Source of the DNA: Bacteroidota bacterium
GTDB taxonomy: Bacteria; Bacteroidota; Bacteroidia; Chitinophagales; Chitinophagaceae
Length of the DNA stretch: 34,071 nucleotides
Direction: 5' to 3'
NCBI GenBank assembly: GCA_018267725.1
Contig: JAFDXY010000021.1
Span: 1 to 34,071, forward strand
The position numbers and the translations under genes were made by a program. The notes under the pieces are model-generated. The model saw only the letters and a list, made by a program, of their open reading frames with translations. It was not told the origin of the DNA and searched no databases. Positions 7,999 to 15,145 of the stretch are shown one piece after another (the stretch's first letter is position 1; the number at the start of each line of letters is the position of its first letter).

Positions 7999-8014
7999 TC
8001 CCGACACGTCGGGA
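7999..8014. repeat. GC-rich palindrome in the rpsN-rpsH spacer
   Basis: TCCCGAC (7999-8005) and GTCGGGA (8008-8014) form a perfect 7-bp inverted repeat with a 2-nt centre (AC). It is strikingly GC-rich against an AT-rich spacer. No T-tract follows on the minus strand, so it is not a simple terminator. It resembles the small dispersed palindromes seen in many bacterial genomes, but that assignment is an inference; it occurs only once in this window as far as I can see. Confidence 0.55.
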
Positions 8015-8030
8015 AGTTATAGTTTGTTAA

Positions 8031-8300
8031 TTACCAGCTTGCTTTTTTTACACCCGGTATTTTACCATTTAATGCCATATCGCGAAACATAATTCTTGAT
8101 AAACCAAAGAATCTCATGTATCCTTTTGGTCTTCCTGTAAGTTGGCAACGGTTTTTTAAACGTACCGGAGATGCATTTTTAGGTAGTTTATCTAAAGCTG
8201 CATAATCTCCTGCTGCTTTTAATGCTGTTCTTTTTTCAGCATATTTTTCAACCAATGCTTCACGTTTGGCCTGGCGGGCAACTATTGATTTTTTTGCCAT
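8031..8300 (-). CDS. rpsN: 30S ribosomal protein S14 (uS14), zinc-independent form
   Basis: Small-subunit head protein. The 89-aa length and the sequence [21 protein letters not shown] (about 49-69) show the long type without the CxxC zinc-binding pairs of the short S14: only one Cys is present. The C-terminus [18 protein letters not shown] is typical. ATG at 8298-8300. It is 11 nt after the rplE stop and 74 nt before rpsH, with the palindrome in that gap. Confidence 0.97.
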   Translation of the reverse strand: MAKKSIVARQAKREALVEKYAEKRTALKAAGDYAALDKLPKNASPVRLKNRCQLTGRPKGYMRFFGLSRIMFRDMALNGKIPGVKKASW

Positions 8301-8311
8301 GCTAATTCTGA

Positions 8312-8881
8312 TTAATTGTTTTTAATGTTTTTGAAAGGCATTCCTAACTCTTTCAACAATTCATAAGCTTCTTCATTGCTTTTTGCAGTTGTTACAAAAG
8401 TTATGTCCATACCTGTTATCTTACTCACTTTATCAATATCTATTTCAGGGAAGATGATTTGTTCGGTTACACCTAATGTGTAGTTTCCTCTTCCATCAAA
8501 TGCTTTATCGCTAATTCCTTTAAAATCACGTACACGTGGTAATGCAACACTTACTAATCTGTCTAAGAATTCGTACATTTTTTCTCCGCGTAAAGTAGTT
8601 TTTGCACCAATGGGCATTCCTTTACGAAGTTTAAAGTTTGAGATATCTTTTTTACTTGTAGTTGGAACTACTTTTTGTCCGGTAATTTGCTCTAATTCTG
8701 CAACGGTTACATCAATTAATTTTTTATCGTTTACTGCACCGTTTACGCCGCGATTGATGCAAATTTTCTCCAACTTAGGAGCTTGCATAATGCTTTTATA
8801 AGCAAATTTTTTCATTAAAGCAGGTACTACATCTTTTTTGTATTTATCTGCTAACCTTGGTGAATATTTTGCTGTACTCAT
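8312..8881 (-). CDS. rplE: 50S ribosomal protein L5 (uL5)
   Basis: Binds 5S rRNA and contacts the P-site tRNA in the central protuberance. At 189 aa it fits the family (about 180). Conserved segments are [17 protein letters not shown] (about 34-50), [32 protein letters not shown] and, near the end, [26 protein letters not shown] at 8879-8881. The 42-nt gap to the upstream rplX contains a small 6-bp hairpin (8896-8901 with 8911-8916). Confidence 0.97.
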   Translation of the reverse strand: MSTAKYSPRLADKYKKDVVPALMKKFAYKSIMQAPKLEKICINRGVNGAVNDKKLIDVTVAELEQITGQKVVPTTSKKDISNFKLRKGMPIGAKTTLRGEKMYEFLDRLVSVALPRVRDFKGISDKAFDGRGNYTLGVTEQIIFPEIDIDKVSKITGMDITFVTTAKSNEEAYELLKELGMPFKNIKNN

Positions 8882-8923
8882 AGTTTATTTATTATTGTTC
8901 CATTTCCAACGGAACAGCATATT

Positions 8924-9262
8924 TTATTTAATTACTTCTCCTGATTTTTTTGCTACACGTACTAATTTTCCGTTTTCTCTGGTACGTTTTATTTTAGTGG
9001 CTGCATTGGCTTTAGCATCCCACAACATTACGTTTGATATGTTTATTGGTGCTTCTATTTTTACAATACCGCCTTTTGTGTTTTGTGCAGAAGGTTTTGT
9101 GTGTTTTGTAACAATGTTTACGCCTTCTACTACAACTCTCCCTTTATCAACAATTACTTGTAATACCTTACGTGGTTTTTTTAAATCTTTATCATCTCCG
9201 GTAATAACTACAACATTATCGCCTTTTTTAATGTTGAATTTGGGTTTAAATCTGTTACTCAT
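8924..9262 (-). CDS. rplX: 50S ribosomal protein L24 (uL24)
   Basis: Assembly-initiator protein of the large subunit with a KOW domain. I chose ATG at 9260-9262 (112 aa, MSNRFKPKFNIKKGDNV). The frame is open a further 15 codons to 9307, but that extension has no family support. The KOW motif is KKGDNVVVITGDDKDLKKPRKVLQV (about 12-36), followed by VEGVNIVTKHTKP. The gene sits between rplN (77-nt gap) and rplE, the conserved order. Confidence 0.96.
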   Translation of the reverse strand: MSNRFKPKFNIKKGDNVVVITGDDKDLKKPRKVLQVIVDKGRVVVEGVNIVTKHTKPSAQNTKGGIVKIEAPINISNVMLWDAKANAATKIKRTRENGKLVRVAKKSGEVIK

Positions 9263-9339
9263 TTTTTTTAGCTTTAAAACTCTTGGCTTTTGCCTTAAGT
9301 ATTTCAAACAAATTATATTTTAGTTAATAGCTAACTGTT

Positions 9340-9708
9340 TTATAGAACTTCGGGTGCTAATGAAATAATTTTCATGTGTCCTTTATCACGCAACTCTCTT
9401 GCAACGGGTCCAAAAATACGTGTACCTCTTGGCTCATCTGCATTGTTTAATAATACAACTGCATTATCATCAAAACGGATGTATGAACCATCTTTTCTAC
9501 GCAATTTGTTTTTTGTACGAACAATAACTGCTTTAGAAACTGTTCCTTTTTTTATGCCACCGGCGGGTATTGCATCTTTTACGGTAACAACAATTTTATC
9601 TCCTATTTTGGCATAATCTTGTCCGCTGTTGCCTAATACTTTTATACAAAGTACTTCTTTGGCTCCACTATTATCAGCTACATTTAACCTACTTTCTTGC
9701 TGTATCAT
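9340..9708 (-). CDS. rplN: 50S ribosomal protein L14 (uL14)
   Basis: Interface protein of the large subunit that contacts L19 and binds the silencing factor RsfS. I chose ATG at 9706-9708, which gives [19 protein letters not shown] and exactly 122 aa, the near-universal length. The frame stays open to 9771 only because the heptad repeat upstream happens to lack stops; that extension (encoding [13 protein letters not shown]) is repeat-derived and not protein. The C-terminus [23 protein letters not shown] is typical. The heptad array begins 8 nt before the start. Confidence 0.98.
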   Translation of the reverse strand: MIQQESRLNVADNSGAKEVLCIKVLGNSGQDYAKIGDKIVVTVKDAIPAGGIKKGTVSKAVIVRTKNKLRRKDGSYIRFDDNAVVLLNNADEPRGTRIFGPVARELRDKGHMKIISLAPEVL

Positions 9709-9716
9709 CTTTTTAA

Positions 9717-9788
9717 AATTTGAAATTTGAAATTTCAGATTTGATATTTTCATTCTTGTGTAAGAAGTCAAATCTCAAACCTCAAACC
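9717..9788 (-). repeat. Inverted heptad-repeat hairpin, rpsQ-rplN spacer
   Basis: On the plus strand four 7-nt units run AATTTGA (9717), AATTTGA (9724), AATTTCA (9731) and GATTTGA (9738-9744). After a 23-nt centre come three inverted units: TCAAATC (9768), TCAAACC (9775) and TCAAACC (9782-9788). In the minus-strand transcript the three facing unit pairs give 20 of 21 positions paired when G-U wobble is allowed. The centre holds its own 5-bp stem (9753-9757 with 9762-9766). The proximal arm ends 8 nt upstream of the rplN ATG. Confidence 0.7.
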
Positions 9789-9818
9789 TGCCTGTTATTT
9801 AAACAGGTTAGAAATAAT

Positions 9819-10076
9819 TTATTTCGCTTTTTCTACTACTTCTACTAATCTCCAACGTTTGGTTTTGCTTAATGGACGAGTTTCCATAATTTTTACAATA
9901 TCTCCAATACCGCATTCACTTTTCTCGTCATGAGCATGGAATTTCGTAGTTTTCTTTACGAATTTTCCGTAGATAGGGTGTTTTACTTTTCTTTCTACAG
10001 CAACGGTAATAGTTTTATCCATTTTGTCGCTTGTTACAACACCAGTTCTTGTTTTACGCAAATTTCTTTCAACCAT
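9819..10076 (-). CDS. rpsQ: 30S ribosomal protein S17 (uS17)
   Basis: Primary 16S rRNA-binding protein with an OB fold. I chose ATG at 10074-10076 (85 aa, [14 protein letters not shown]); an in-frame TTG at 10085 lies inside the heptad array and is less likely. Family motifs are [28 protein letters not shown] (about 11-38) and [23 protein letters not shown]. Its start is preceded by GAAAAAA and then heptad units. It lies between rpmC (53-nt gap) and rplN (110-nt gap). Confidence 0.97.
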   Translation of the reverse strand: MVERNLRKTRTGVVTSDKMDKTITVAVERKVKHPIYGKFVKKTTKFHAHDEKSECGIGDIVKIMETRPLSKTKRWRLVEVVEKAK

Positions 10077-10083
10077 TTTTTTC

Positions 10084-10126
10084 AATTTGAAATTTGATGA
10101 GTTGATGTTATCTTATCATCAAATTT
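10084..10126 (-). repeat. Heptad repeat and 11-bp hairpin upstream of rpsQ
   Basis: Two AATTTGA units (10084-10090 and 10091-10097, plus strand) begin 7 nt before the rpsQ ATG. AAATTTGATGA (10090-10100) is perfectly complementary to TCATCAAATTT (10116-10126), giving an 11-bp stem with a 15-nt loop in the minus-strand transcript. The element fills most of the rpmC-rpsQ spacer. A competing pairing within it (TTGATG with CATCAA) is also possible. Confidence 0.6.
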
Positions 10127-10129
10127 GGT

Positions 10130-10339
10130 TTATGCCAATGTTCTTTTTTTTAATTCCGTTTGTAAACGGGCAATATCTTTTCTTACACCGCGAATTGTCA
10201 TTGGGTTTTCCAATGGAGAAATTGCGTGTGCAAATTCAAGTTTTTTTAATCTTAATTGATCTTCTTTAATACGAGCTTTCAAGTCGTTCTCGTTCATATC
10301 TTTTAAGCTTCTATTAAAGTCGAATTTGTTGTTTGCCAT
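10130..10339 (-). CDS. rpmC: 50S ribosomal protein L29 (uL29)
   Basis: Two-helix protein at the polypeptide exit site, next to L23. I chose ATG at 10337-10339 (69 aa, MANNKFDFNRSLKDMNENDL); a TTG at 10348 inside the repeat would add three residues. The helix-turn-helix pattern is visible in ENDLKARIKEDQLRLKKLEFAHAISPLENPMTIRGVRKDIARLQTELKKR. The sequence immediately before the start (GAAAAAA after a heptad) is identical to that of rpsQ. Confidence 0.95.
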   Translation of the reverse strand: MANNKFDFNRSLKDMNENDLKARIKEDQLRLKKLEFAHAISPLENPMTIRGVRKDIARLQTELKKRTLA

Positions 10340-10346
10340 TTTTTTC

Positions 10347-10402
10347 AATTTGATAGTTTGATAATTGATAATGCTTAGGCATTATTGTGTTATCATATTT
10401 GC
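10347..10402 (-). repeat. Heptad-like inverted repeat in the rplP-rpmC spacer
   Basis: On the plus strand, degenerate 7-8-nt units built on TTTGATA run from 10347. They lead into a perfect 7-bp stem, ATAATGC (10368-10374) and GCATTAT (10379-10385), closed by TTAG. An outer 6-bp match pairs TGATAA (10359-10364) with TTATCA (10390-10395). The array starts 7 nt from the rpmC ATG and reaches the rplP stop codon. No T-tract is present on the transcript, so it is not a terminator. Confidence 0.5.
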
Positions 10403-10821
10403 TATGCTTGCAAATCTCTTCTTACAATAAATTTTGTTTTAATTGGTAATTTTTGAGATGCTAAGTGCATTGCTTCTTTTGCTGTTTCTTCTGTAACCCC
10501 ATCGCATTCAAAAATAATACGACCCGGTTCTACAACGGCAGCCCAAAATTCAGGGTTACCTTTACCTTTACCCATTCTCACTTCTAATGGTTTGCGGGTA
10601 ATTATTTTATCGGGAAATACGCGTATCCATACATTACCTTCACGTTTCATGGCACGTGTCATTGCCTGACGTGCAGCTTCAATTTGTCTGTTGGTTAACC
10701 AAATTGGTTCAACAGCTTTTATAGCATAAGAACCAAATGCAATTGAAGTTCCACGCTTTGCTACTTCGCGTATGCGTCCTTTCTGCTGTTTTCTATGTTT
10801 ACTTCTTTTAGGCTGTAACAT
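10402..10821 (-). CDS. rplP: 50S ribosomal protein L16 (uL16)
   Basis: Large-subunit protein beside the A site and essential for peptidyl-transferase-centre assembly. The 139 aa begin [24 protein letters not shown], close to the usual MLxPKRTKYRKxxKGR. Also present are [50 protein letters not shown] and ending motifs. The Arg of the GRGR-like region and the MGKGKG loop are intact. ATG at 10819-10821. It is 25 nt downstream of rpsC. Confidence 0.97.
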   Translation of the reverse strand: MLQPKRSKHRKQQKGRIREVAKRGTSIAFGSYAIKAVEPIWLTNRQIEAARQAMTRAMKREGNVWIRVFPDKIITRKPLEVRMGKGKGNPEFWAAVVEPGRIIFECDGVTEETAKEAMHLASQKLPIKTKFIVRRDLQA

Positions 10822-10846
10822 TGTTCTAAGTTTGAAAATGTGCTAA

Positions 10847-11623
10847 TTAATTTCTTCCTCTTCCACCACCACGGTTATCTCTTCCACCGCTGCGGCGGTC
10901 ATCTCTTCTATCACCTCTATCTCCACCTCTTTCTCTTCTGTCGTTTCCGCCACCATCATTTTTGCTTACAAAGTTTGGATTTAACTCACGTTTGCCTAAT
11001 ACTTCACCTTTACAAATCCATACTTTAATACCAATTTTTCCGTAAACTGTTTGTGCAAACACGTTTGCATAATCAATATCCATACGGAAAGTGTGTAATG
11101 GAACACGACCTTGTTTAAATTCTTCACTACGGGCAATTTCTGCACCACCTAAACGACCGCTTAATTTTACTTTAATACCTTCTGCACCCATACGAAGTGT
11201 AGATGCAATGGCCATTTTGGTGGCACGTTTAAAGTTGATACGGTTTTCTATTTGGCGGGCAATTGTATCGCCTACAATAGTTGCATCTAATTCAGGGCGG
11301 CGAATTTCTAAGATGTTAATCTGAACATCGTCTTTACCTGTTAATTTTTTTAATTCTTCTTTTACACGGTCAACCTCGCCACCACCTTTTCCGATGATGA
11401 TACCTGGTTTTGATGTGTGTATGGTAACAATTAGTTTTCCTAATGTACGCTCTATAACAATTTTAGAGATACCGCCTTTGTTAATACGTGCATTAAGGTA
11501 AGTACGGATTTTGTTATCCTCAATCAATTTGCCTGCAAAATCATTTTTGCTGCCAAACCAGTTACTGTCCCATCCGCGGATGATACCTAACCTGTTACCA
11601 ATTGGATTTGCTTTCTGACCCAT
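10847..11623 (-). CDS. rpsC: 30S ribosomal protein S3 (uS3) with Arg/Gly-rich C-terminal tail
   Basis: Head protein of the small subunit that lines the mRNA entry tunnel. The first ~221 residues are canonical: [20 protein letters not shown], a KH domain with GIIIGKGG (74-81), and the S3 C-terminal domain ending [10 protein letters not shown] further 37 residues (about 222-258) consist almost wholly of Gly, Arg, Asp and Asn (12 Arg and 12 Gly, several RGG/RRD units). This makes the protein 258 aa against about 230 in E. coli. The tail is in frame and keeps the usual spacing to rplP, so it is probably real. Its function is unknown; RG-rich tails often bind RNA. Confidence 0.97.
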   Translation of the reverse strand: MGQKANPIGNRLGIIRGWDSNWFGSKNDFAGKLIEDNKIRTYLNARINKGGISKIVIERTLGKLIVTIHTSKPGIIIGKGGGEVDRVKEELKKLTGKDDVQINILEIRRPELDATIVGDTIARQIENRINFKRATKMAIASTLRMGAEGIKVKLSGRLGGAEIARSEEFKQGRVPLHTFRMDIDYANVFAQTVYGKIGIKVWICKGEVLGKRELNPNFVSKNDGGGNDRRERGGDRGDRRDDRRSGGRDNRGGGRGRN

Positions 11624-11636
11624 ATTATGGTTTCAA

Positions 11637-11981
11637 TTAATTTTTAGAATCTACAATTAATGTTACGTGATTGCTGCGTTTTTTAACTCTGTATCCGCGA
11701 CCTTGTGGTGCCGGACGCATACGTTTTAAAACTCTGCCGCCATCTACAAAAACAGTTTTTACAACAAGGTTGCCATCTGCAGCACTTGCTCCGTTATTTT
11801 TTTGTTCCCAATTGCTTATTGCACTTTTTAACAATTTTGCTAAAGGCACAGCATTGTGTTGTGGGTGAAATTCAAGAATAGCTAATGCTTTCTCTACTTC
11901 CATTCCACGAATAACATCTGCCAGTAAACGCATTTTACGAGGCCCTGTTGGATAATTATTTAATTTAGCTACTGCTTCCAT
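11637..11981 (-). CDS. rplV: 50S ribosomal protein L22 (uL22)
   Basis: Lines the nascent-peptide exit tunnel. The 114 aa start [27 protein letters not shown] and contain the beta-hairpin region [34 protein letters not shown], which reaches into the tunnel and is the site of macrolide-resistance changes in other bacteria. The hairpin loop is intact here, with no deletion. ATG at 11979-11981. A three-unit heptad array begins 9 nt upstream of the start. The gene lies between rpsS and rpsC. Confidence 0.97.
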   Translation of the reverse strand: MEAVAKLNNYPTGPRKMRLLADVIRGMEVEKALAILEFHPQHNAVPLAKLLKSAISNWEQKNNGASAADGNLVVKTVFVDGGRVLKRMRPAPQGRGYRVKKRSNHVTLIVDSKN

Positions 11982-11990
11982 TTTTTATTC

Positions 11991-12021
11991 AATTTGAAAT
12001 TTGAAATTTGAAACTTCAAAT
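11991..12021 (-). repeat. Heptad repeat array upstream of rplV
   Basis: Three perfect AATTTGA units run 11991-11997, 11998-12004 and 12005-12011 on the plus strand. They are followed by an inverted half: ATTTGAA (12006-12012) is complementary to TTCAAAT (12015-12021) round a 2-nt centre. The array starts 9 nt before the rplV ATG and lies within the 44-nt rpsS-rplV spacer. Confidence 0.65.
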
Positions 12022-12025
12022 AAGA

Positions 12026-12295
12026 TTATTGTTTACTTCCTGAGTGTCCTTTAAAATTTCTTGTTGGTGCAAATTCACCTAATTTATGACCTACCATAAA
12101 TTCTGTTACATAAACAGGTATGAATTTGTTTCCGTTATGTACCGCAAAAGTGTGTCCTACAAAATCAGGAGTAATTGTGCTTCTTCTGCTCCATGTTTTT
12201 ATAACACCTTTTTTTGTTTTTCCTTCATTTATAGCAGATACTTTACCGTCTAAGTTAGCATCTACGTAAGGTCCTTTTTTAATTGAACGAGCCAT
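12026..12295 (-). CDS. rpsS: 30S ribosomal protein S19 (uS19)
   Basis: Head protein that forms a complex with S13 and contacts the A-site finger. The 89 aa begin [15 protein letters not shown] and carry the family core [48 protein letters not shown] followed by FKGHSG. ATG at 12293-12295. It is 95 nt downstream of rplB, a gap that contains a weak 6-bp hairpin (GTCTTG 12357-12362 with CAAGAC 12369-12374), and 44 nt upstream of rplV. Confidence 0.97.
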   Translation of the reverse strand: MARSIKKGPYVDANLDGKVSAINEGKTKKGVIKTWSRRSTITPDFVGHTFAVHNGNKFIPVYVTEFMVGHKLGEFAPTRNFKGHSGSKQ

Positions 12296-12390
12296 GTTTA
12301 TTTTAGATTTACGATGTAGGTTTTATTGTTTTTAAAAAATACATCTTTGTTTATTTGTCTTGTTTTGCCAAGACCATTTTAACTTTTAAA

Positions 12391-13230
12391 TTACTTAGTT
12401 AATTTTTTTCCATCACGGCGTTGAATAATTAATTTATCGCTGCCTTTTCCTTTTGTTCTTGTTTTTTCTCCTTTAGCATATTTTCCCGTACGAGAACGTG
12501 GATGACCTCCTGAAGCTCTACCTTCACCACCACCCATTGGGTGATCTACAGGGTTCATTGCTACACCACGGTTGCGTGGGCGAATACCTTTCCAACGGTT
12601 AGCACCTGCTTTACCTGCTGTTTCTAAATTATGATCACTATTTGAAACAACGCCTATTGTTGCATAACAGTTAATTAAAATTTTTCTTAACTCTCCACTT
12701 GGCATTTTTAATACCGCATATTTTTCTTCTTTATTGGCTAATTGAGCAGAAGCACCTGCACTTCTTACCAATTTACCACCTTGACCGGGTTGCATTTCAA
12801 TATTATGAATCATTGTACCCAAAGGCATATTTTTCATTTGAAGTGCATTACCAATTTCTGGTGCAACTTCATCTCCACTCATTACTTTAGTTCCAACTTG
12901 TAAGCCTTGTGGTGCTAAAATGTATCTTTTTTCACCATCAGCATAGTTTAATAATGCAATAAATGCAGAACGGTTTGGATCGTATTCTATTGAAGCAACA
13001 GTTGCTTCAACATTATATTTGTTTCTTTTAAAATCAATTATACGGTAATGCTTTTTATGACCTCCACCAATGTAACGCATAGACCTGCGACCTTGTGCAT
13101 TACGACCGCCGGATTTTTTAACAGGTTCCAACAAACTTTTTTCAGGAGTTGATGTTGTAATTTCTGCATACGCATTTCCAATTTTCCAACGTGTGCCAGC
13201 TGTAATTGGTTTGTATTTTTTTAATGCCAT
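12391..13230 (-). CDS. rplB: 50S ribosomal protein L2 (uL2)
   Basis: One of the most conserved ribosomal proteins, needed for subunit association and peptidyl transfer. At 279 aa it is a few residues longer than E. coli L2. It has the N-terminal [15 protein letters not shown], the OB/SH3-like RNA-binding core with [15 protein letters not shown] (about 56-70) and the C-terminal [16 protein letters not shown], which contains the essential His in the family. ATG at 13228-13230. It lies between rplW (46-nt gap) and rpsS. Confidence 0.98.
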   Translation of the reverse strand: MALKKYKPITAGTRWKIGNAYAEITTSTPEKSLLEPVKKSGGRNAQGRRSMRYIGGGHKKHYRIIDFKRNKYNVEATVASIEYDPNRSAFIALLNYADGEKRYILAPQGLQVGTKVMSGDEVAPEIGNALQMKNMPLGTMIHNIEMQPGQGGKLVRSAGASAQLANKEEKYAVLKMPSGELRKILINCYATIGVVSNSDHNLETAGKAGANRWKGIRPRNRGVAMNPVDHPMGGGEGRASGGHPRSRTGKYAKGEKTRTKGKGSDKLIIQRRDGKKLTK

Positions 13231-13276
13231 TTCTTTTGTTTTTTATTTGCGAAATTTTCAGCTTCGCCTGCTATAA

Positions 13277-13576
13277 TTAAATGTTTGCGTATAAATCTAT
13301 TGTTTCACCTTCTGCTACGGTAATAAATGCTTTTTTGTAAGAAGGTTTTGCACCTTGAATAAAACCTGCTTTTGTATAACGAGTTTTATTTTTACCGGGA
13401 GCTACCGCAGTGTTTACATCTTTCACAGTTACGCCGTAAAATTCTTCTACTGCTTTTTTAATTTCTAATTTGTTAGCTTTTTTATTTACTCTAAAAGCAT
13501 AACGACGCAATTTTTCCTGTTGGCCATTTGCCTTTTCGGTTAAAATTGGTTTTATTAATACTTCTGTAAGTTTCAT
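13277..13576 (-). CDS. rplW: 50S ribosomal protein L23 (uL23)
   Basis: Exit-site protein that docks trigger factor and SRP. At 99 aa it is normal in length. It starts MKLTEVLIKPILTEKANGQ and has the conserved YAFRVNKKANKLEIKKAVEEFYGVTVKDVNT block, then GKNKTRYTKAGFIQGAKPSYKKAFITVAEGETID. ATG at 13574-13576. It is 33 nt downstream of rplD and 46 nt upstream of rplB, as in the standard S10 order. Confidence 0.97.
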   Translation of the reverse strand: MKLTEVLIKPILTEKANGQQEKLRRYAFRVNKKANKLEIKKAVEEFYGVTVKDVNTAVAPGKNKTRYTKAGFIQGAKPSYKKAFITVAEGETIDLYANI

Positions 13577-13609
13577 TTTATATTAGTTGAAACGTTTTTA
13601 ATTGGTTGC

Positions 13610-14239
13610 TTATGCTGCTTCGTTTTCAGAGAAAATTTTAGCTGCATTTTCAGTAATTACTAATACATCGGCATTCACAATATCGTAAGTATTAATGTCT
13701 GCCAATAGTGTTGCTGCTATATTTGGAATGTTGCGTGTGCTTAAATAAACATTATCATTATAGCTATCAATTATTAATAATGTTTTTTTGTCGGCAACAT
13801 TTAACCCTTTCATTGCTGTAGCAACTTCTTTGGTTTTTGGTGCATTTAACACTAAATCTTCAACCACTACTATTGCTGCATCTTTTGCTTTGTAGCTAAG
13901 TGCAGAAATTTTAGCTAAATCTTTTACTTTACGGTTTAATTTAAAATCATAGCCGTGTGGTTTAGGTCCGAAAATAGTACCACCACCTTTGTATAAAGGG
14001 TTACGAATATTACCTTTACGAGAACCACCTGTACCTTTTTGTTTATGAAGCTTACGGCTTGCACCTTGCACTTCGGCACGGGTTTTTACTTTGTGTGTAC
14101 CTTGGCGTTGTGCTGCTAAATATTGTTTAACAGCTAAATAAATAACGTGGTCATTAGGTTCAACACCGAATATTTCTTCGGGTAATTCAACTGCTCTGCC
14201 CGTTTTTTCGCCTTTTATATTTAATACATCTACTTGCAT
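13610..14239 (-). CDS. rplD: 50S ribosomal protein L4 (uL4)
   Basis: Large-subunit protein whose loop reaches the exit tunnel; in gamma-proteobacteria it also represses its own operon through an S10 leader. At 209 aa it fits the family. The tunnel loop region KLHKQKGTGGSRKGNIRNPLYKGGGTIFGPKPHGY (about 67-101) is intact. The N-terminus is MQVDVLNIKGEKTGRAVELPEEIFG. ATG at 14237-14239, 21 nt after the rplC stop. Any autoregulatory target here is unproven, but the structured rpsJ-rplC spacer is a candidate. Confidence 0.97.
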   Translation of the reverse strand: MQVDVLNIKGEKTGRAVELPEEIFGVEPNDHVIYLAVKQYLAAQRQGTHKVKTRAEVQGASRKLHKQKGTGGSRKGNIRNPLYKGGGTIFGPKPHGYDFKLNRKVKDLAKISALSYKAKDAAIVVVEDLVLNAPKTKEVATAMKGLNVADKKTLLIIDSYNDNVYLSTRNIPNIAATLLADINTYDIVNADVLVITENAAKIFSENEAA

Positions 14240-14260
14240 CTTCTTTTAATTAGGTTGTGA

Positions 14261-14878
14261 TTACTTCTGAATTAAAACAATAGAACCGTTATGGCCAGGA
14301 ACTGAACCACTAATTAATATATAGTTTTTTTCAGGGAAAATTTTTACCACTTTTAAGCCTTTTAATTTTACTCTATCTCCGCCCATTCTTCCTGCCATTC
14401 TCATACCTTTAAATACACGGCTTGCATCGGAAGAGTTACCGATTGAACCGGGTGCTCTTTGACGATCGTGCTGACCATGGCTGGCTTCTCCAACACCAGA
14501 AAATCCATGACGTTTTACAACGCCTTGAAATCCTTTTCCTTTAGTTGTACCAACTACTTCAACAGTTTCGCCTTCGGCAAAAATATCTACAGTAATAGTT
14601 TCGCCTAATGCTTTTTCTATTGAGTAATTACGAAATTCTTTTGTAAATTTTTTAGGTGCAGTGTTTGCTTTGGCAAAGTGGTTTAATTCTGCTTTTACAG
14701 CATGCTTTTCTTTTTTGTCGCCAAAAGCTAATTGTAATGATGTGTAACCGTCTGTTTCTTGAGTTTTAACCTGTGTTACAACATTGGGGCCAGCTTCAAT
14801 AATTGTGCAAGCTGTTTGCTTACCATCGGCTGCAAAGATGCTGGTCATCCCGATTTTTTTTCCAATAATACCTTTCAT
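14261..14878 (-). CDS. rplC: 50S ribosomal protein L3 (uL3)
   Basis: Early-assembly protein close to the peptidyl-transferase centre. I chose ATG at 14876-14878 (205 aa), giving the canonical [15 protein letters not shown]. The open frame continues 20 codons to 14938, but that stretch lies in the structured spacer and has no family match. Conserved regions are [36 protein letters not shown] and [31 protein letters not shown]. The Gln of the GxxxHGQ region, a known methylation site in E. coli, is present. Confidence 0.97.
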   Translation of the reverse strand: MKGIIGKKIGMTSIFAADGKQTACTIIEAGPNVVTQVKTQETDGYTSLQLAFGDKKEKHAVKAELNHFAKANTAPKKFTKEFRNYSIEKALGETITVDIFAEGETVEVVGTTKGKGFQGVVKRHGFSGVGEASHGQHDRQRAPGSIGNSSDASRVFKGMRMAGRMGGDRVKLKGLKVVKIFPEKNYILISGSVPGHNGSIVLIQK

Positions 14879-15145
14879 CGTTTTGCGGTTTATGCCCGCC
14901 TGAGGTGAGAGGACATGAAGCTGATGAATTTGCTTCATTCAATCCTTTTGTTTCTGCCGACCTTTTCTTTTGTTTCTCAAAATTTTGAGAGTAGAAGTAC
15001 CGGTAGTAAACAAACCTCGAAGGGCCTGTTTATATGTTTTACCATGTTTTAATTCTTTCGAACTGTAACATGATGTTTTATTAAGTTTGTATCAGAGCTG
15101 CTTTTTCTTTTACGATTGGCAGATGTTTAAAAAGAACTTGAAGCT
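14879..15145 (-). promoter_or_regulatory. rpsJ-rplC spacer with stem-loops, candidate leader RNA
   Basis: The 267-nt gap between the rpsJ stop and the rplC ATG is by far the longest inside the ribosomal cluster. Visible structures are a 10-bp stem including two G-U pairs in the transcript (15007-15016 with 15023-15032, loop TCGAAG on the plus strand) and a perfect 16-nt palindrome (14975-14990). The last 60 nt before rplC are unusually GC-rich for this genome. I see no TAnnTTTG promoter and no T-tract terminator. Autoregulation of the downstream genes is plausible by analogy with S10 leaders but is inference only. Confidence 0.4.

Noticed and set aside
7957..8007. 17-codon extension of S8
   Set aside because: It runs through the spacer palindrome and has no counterpart in S8, whereas MVTDPIADFLTRVRNAQ is the standard start.
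8838..9323. 161-codon plus-strand open frame across rplX and the rplE-rplX gap
   Set aside because: It is antisense to two certain ribosomal protein genes, with a hydrophobic composition typical of the complement of Lys-rich coding sequence. The other plus-strand frames in 5145-15000 were rejected for the same reason.
9709..9771. N-terminal extension of L14 ([14 protein letters not shown]...)
   Set aside because: The frame is open only because the heptad repeat lacks stops; the 122-aa start at 9708 fits the near-invariant family length.
9791..9807. CCTGTT/AACAGG hairpin after rpsQ as a terminator
   Set aside because: The stem is only 6 bp and no T-tract follows on the minus strand. It adjoins the heptad element and is probably part of that spacer structure.
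14879..14938. 20-codon extension of L3, or a short leader peptide before rplC
   Set aside because: It is in frame with rplC without a stop, so it cannot be a separate peptide, and L3 proteins begin [13 protein letters not shown] treat it as non-coding spacer.
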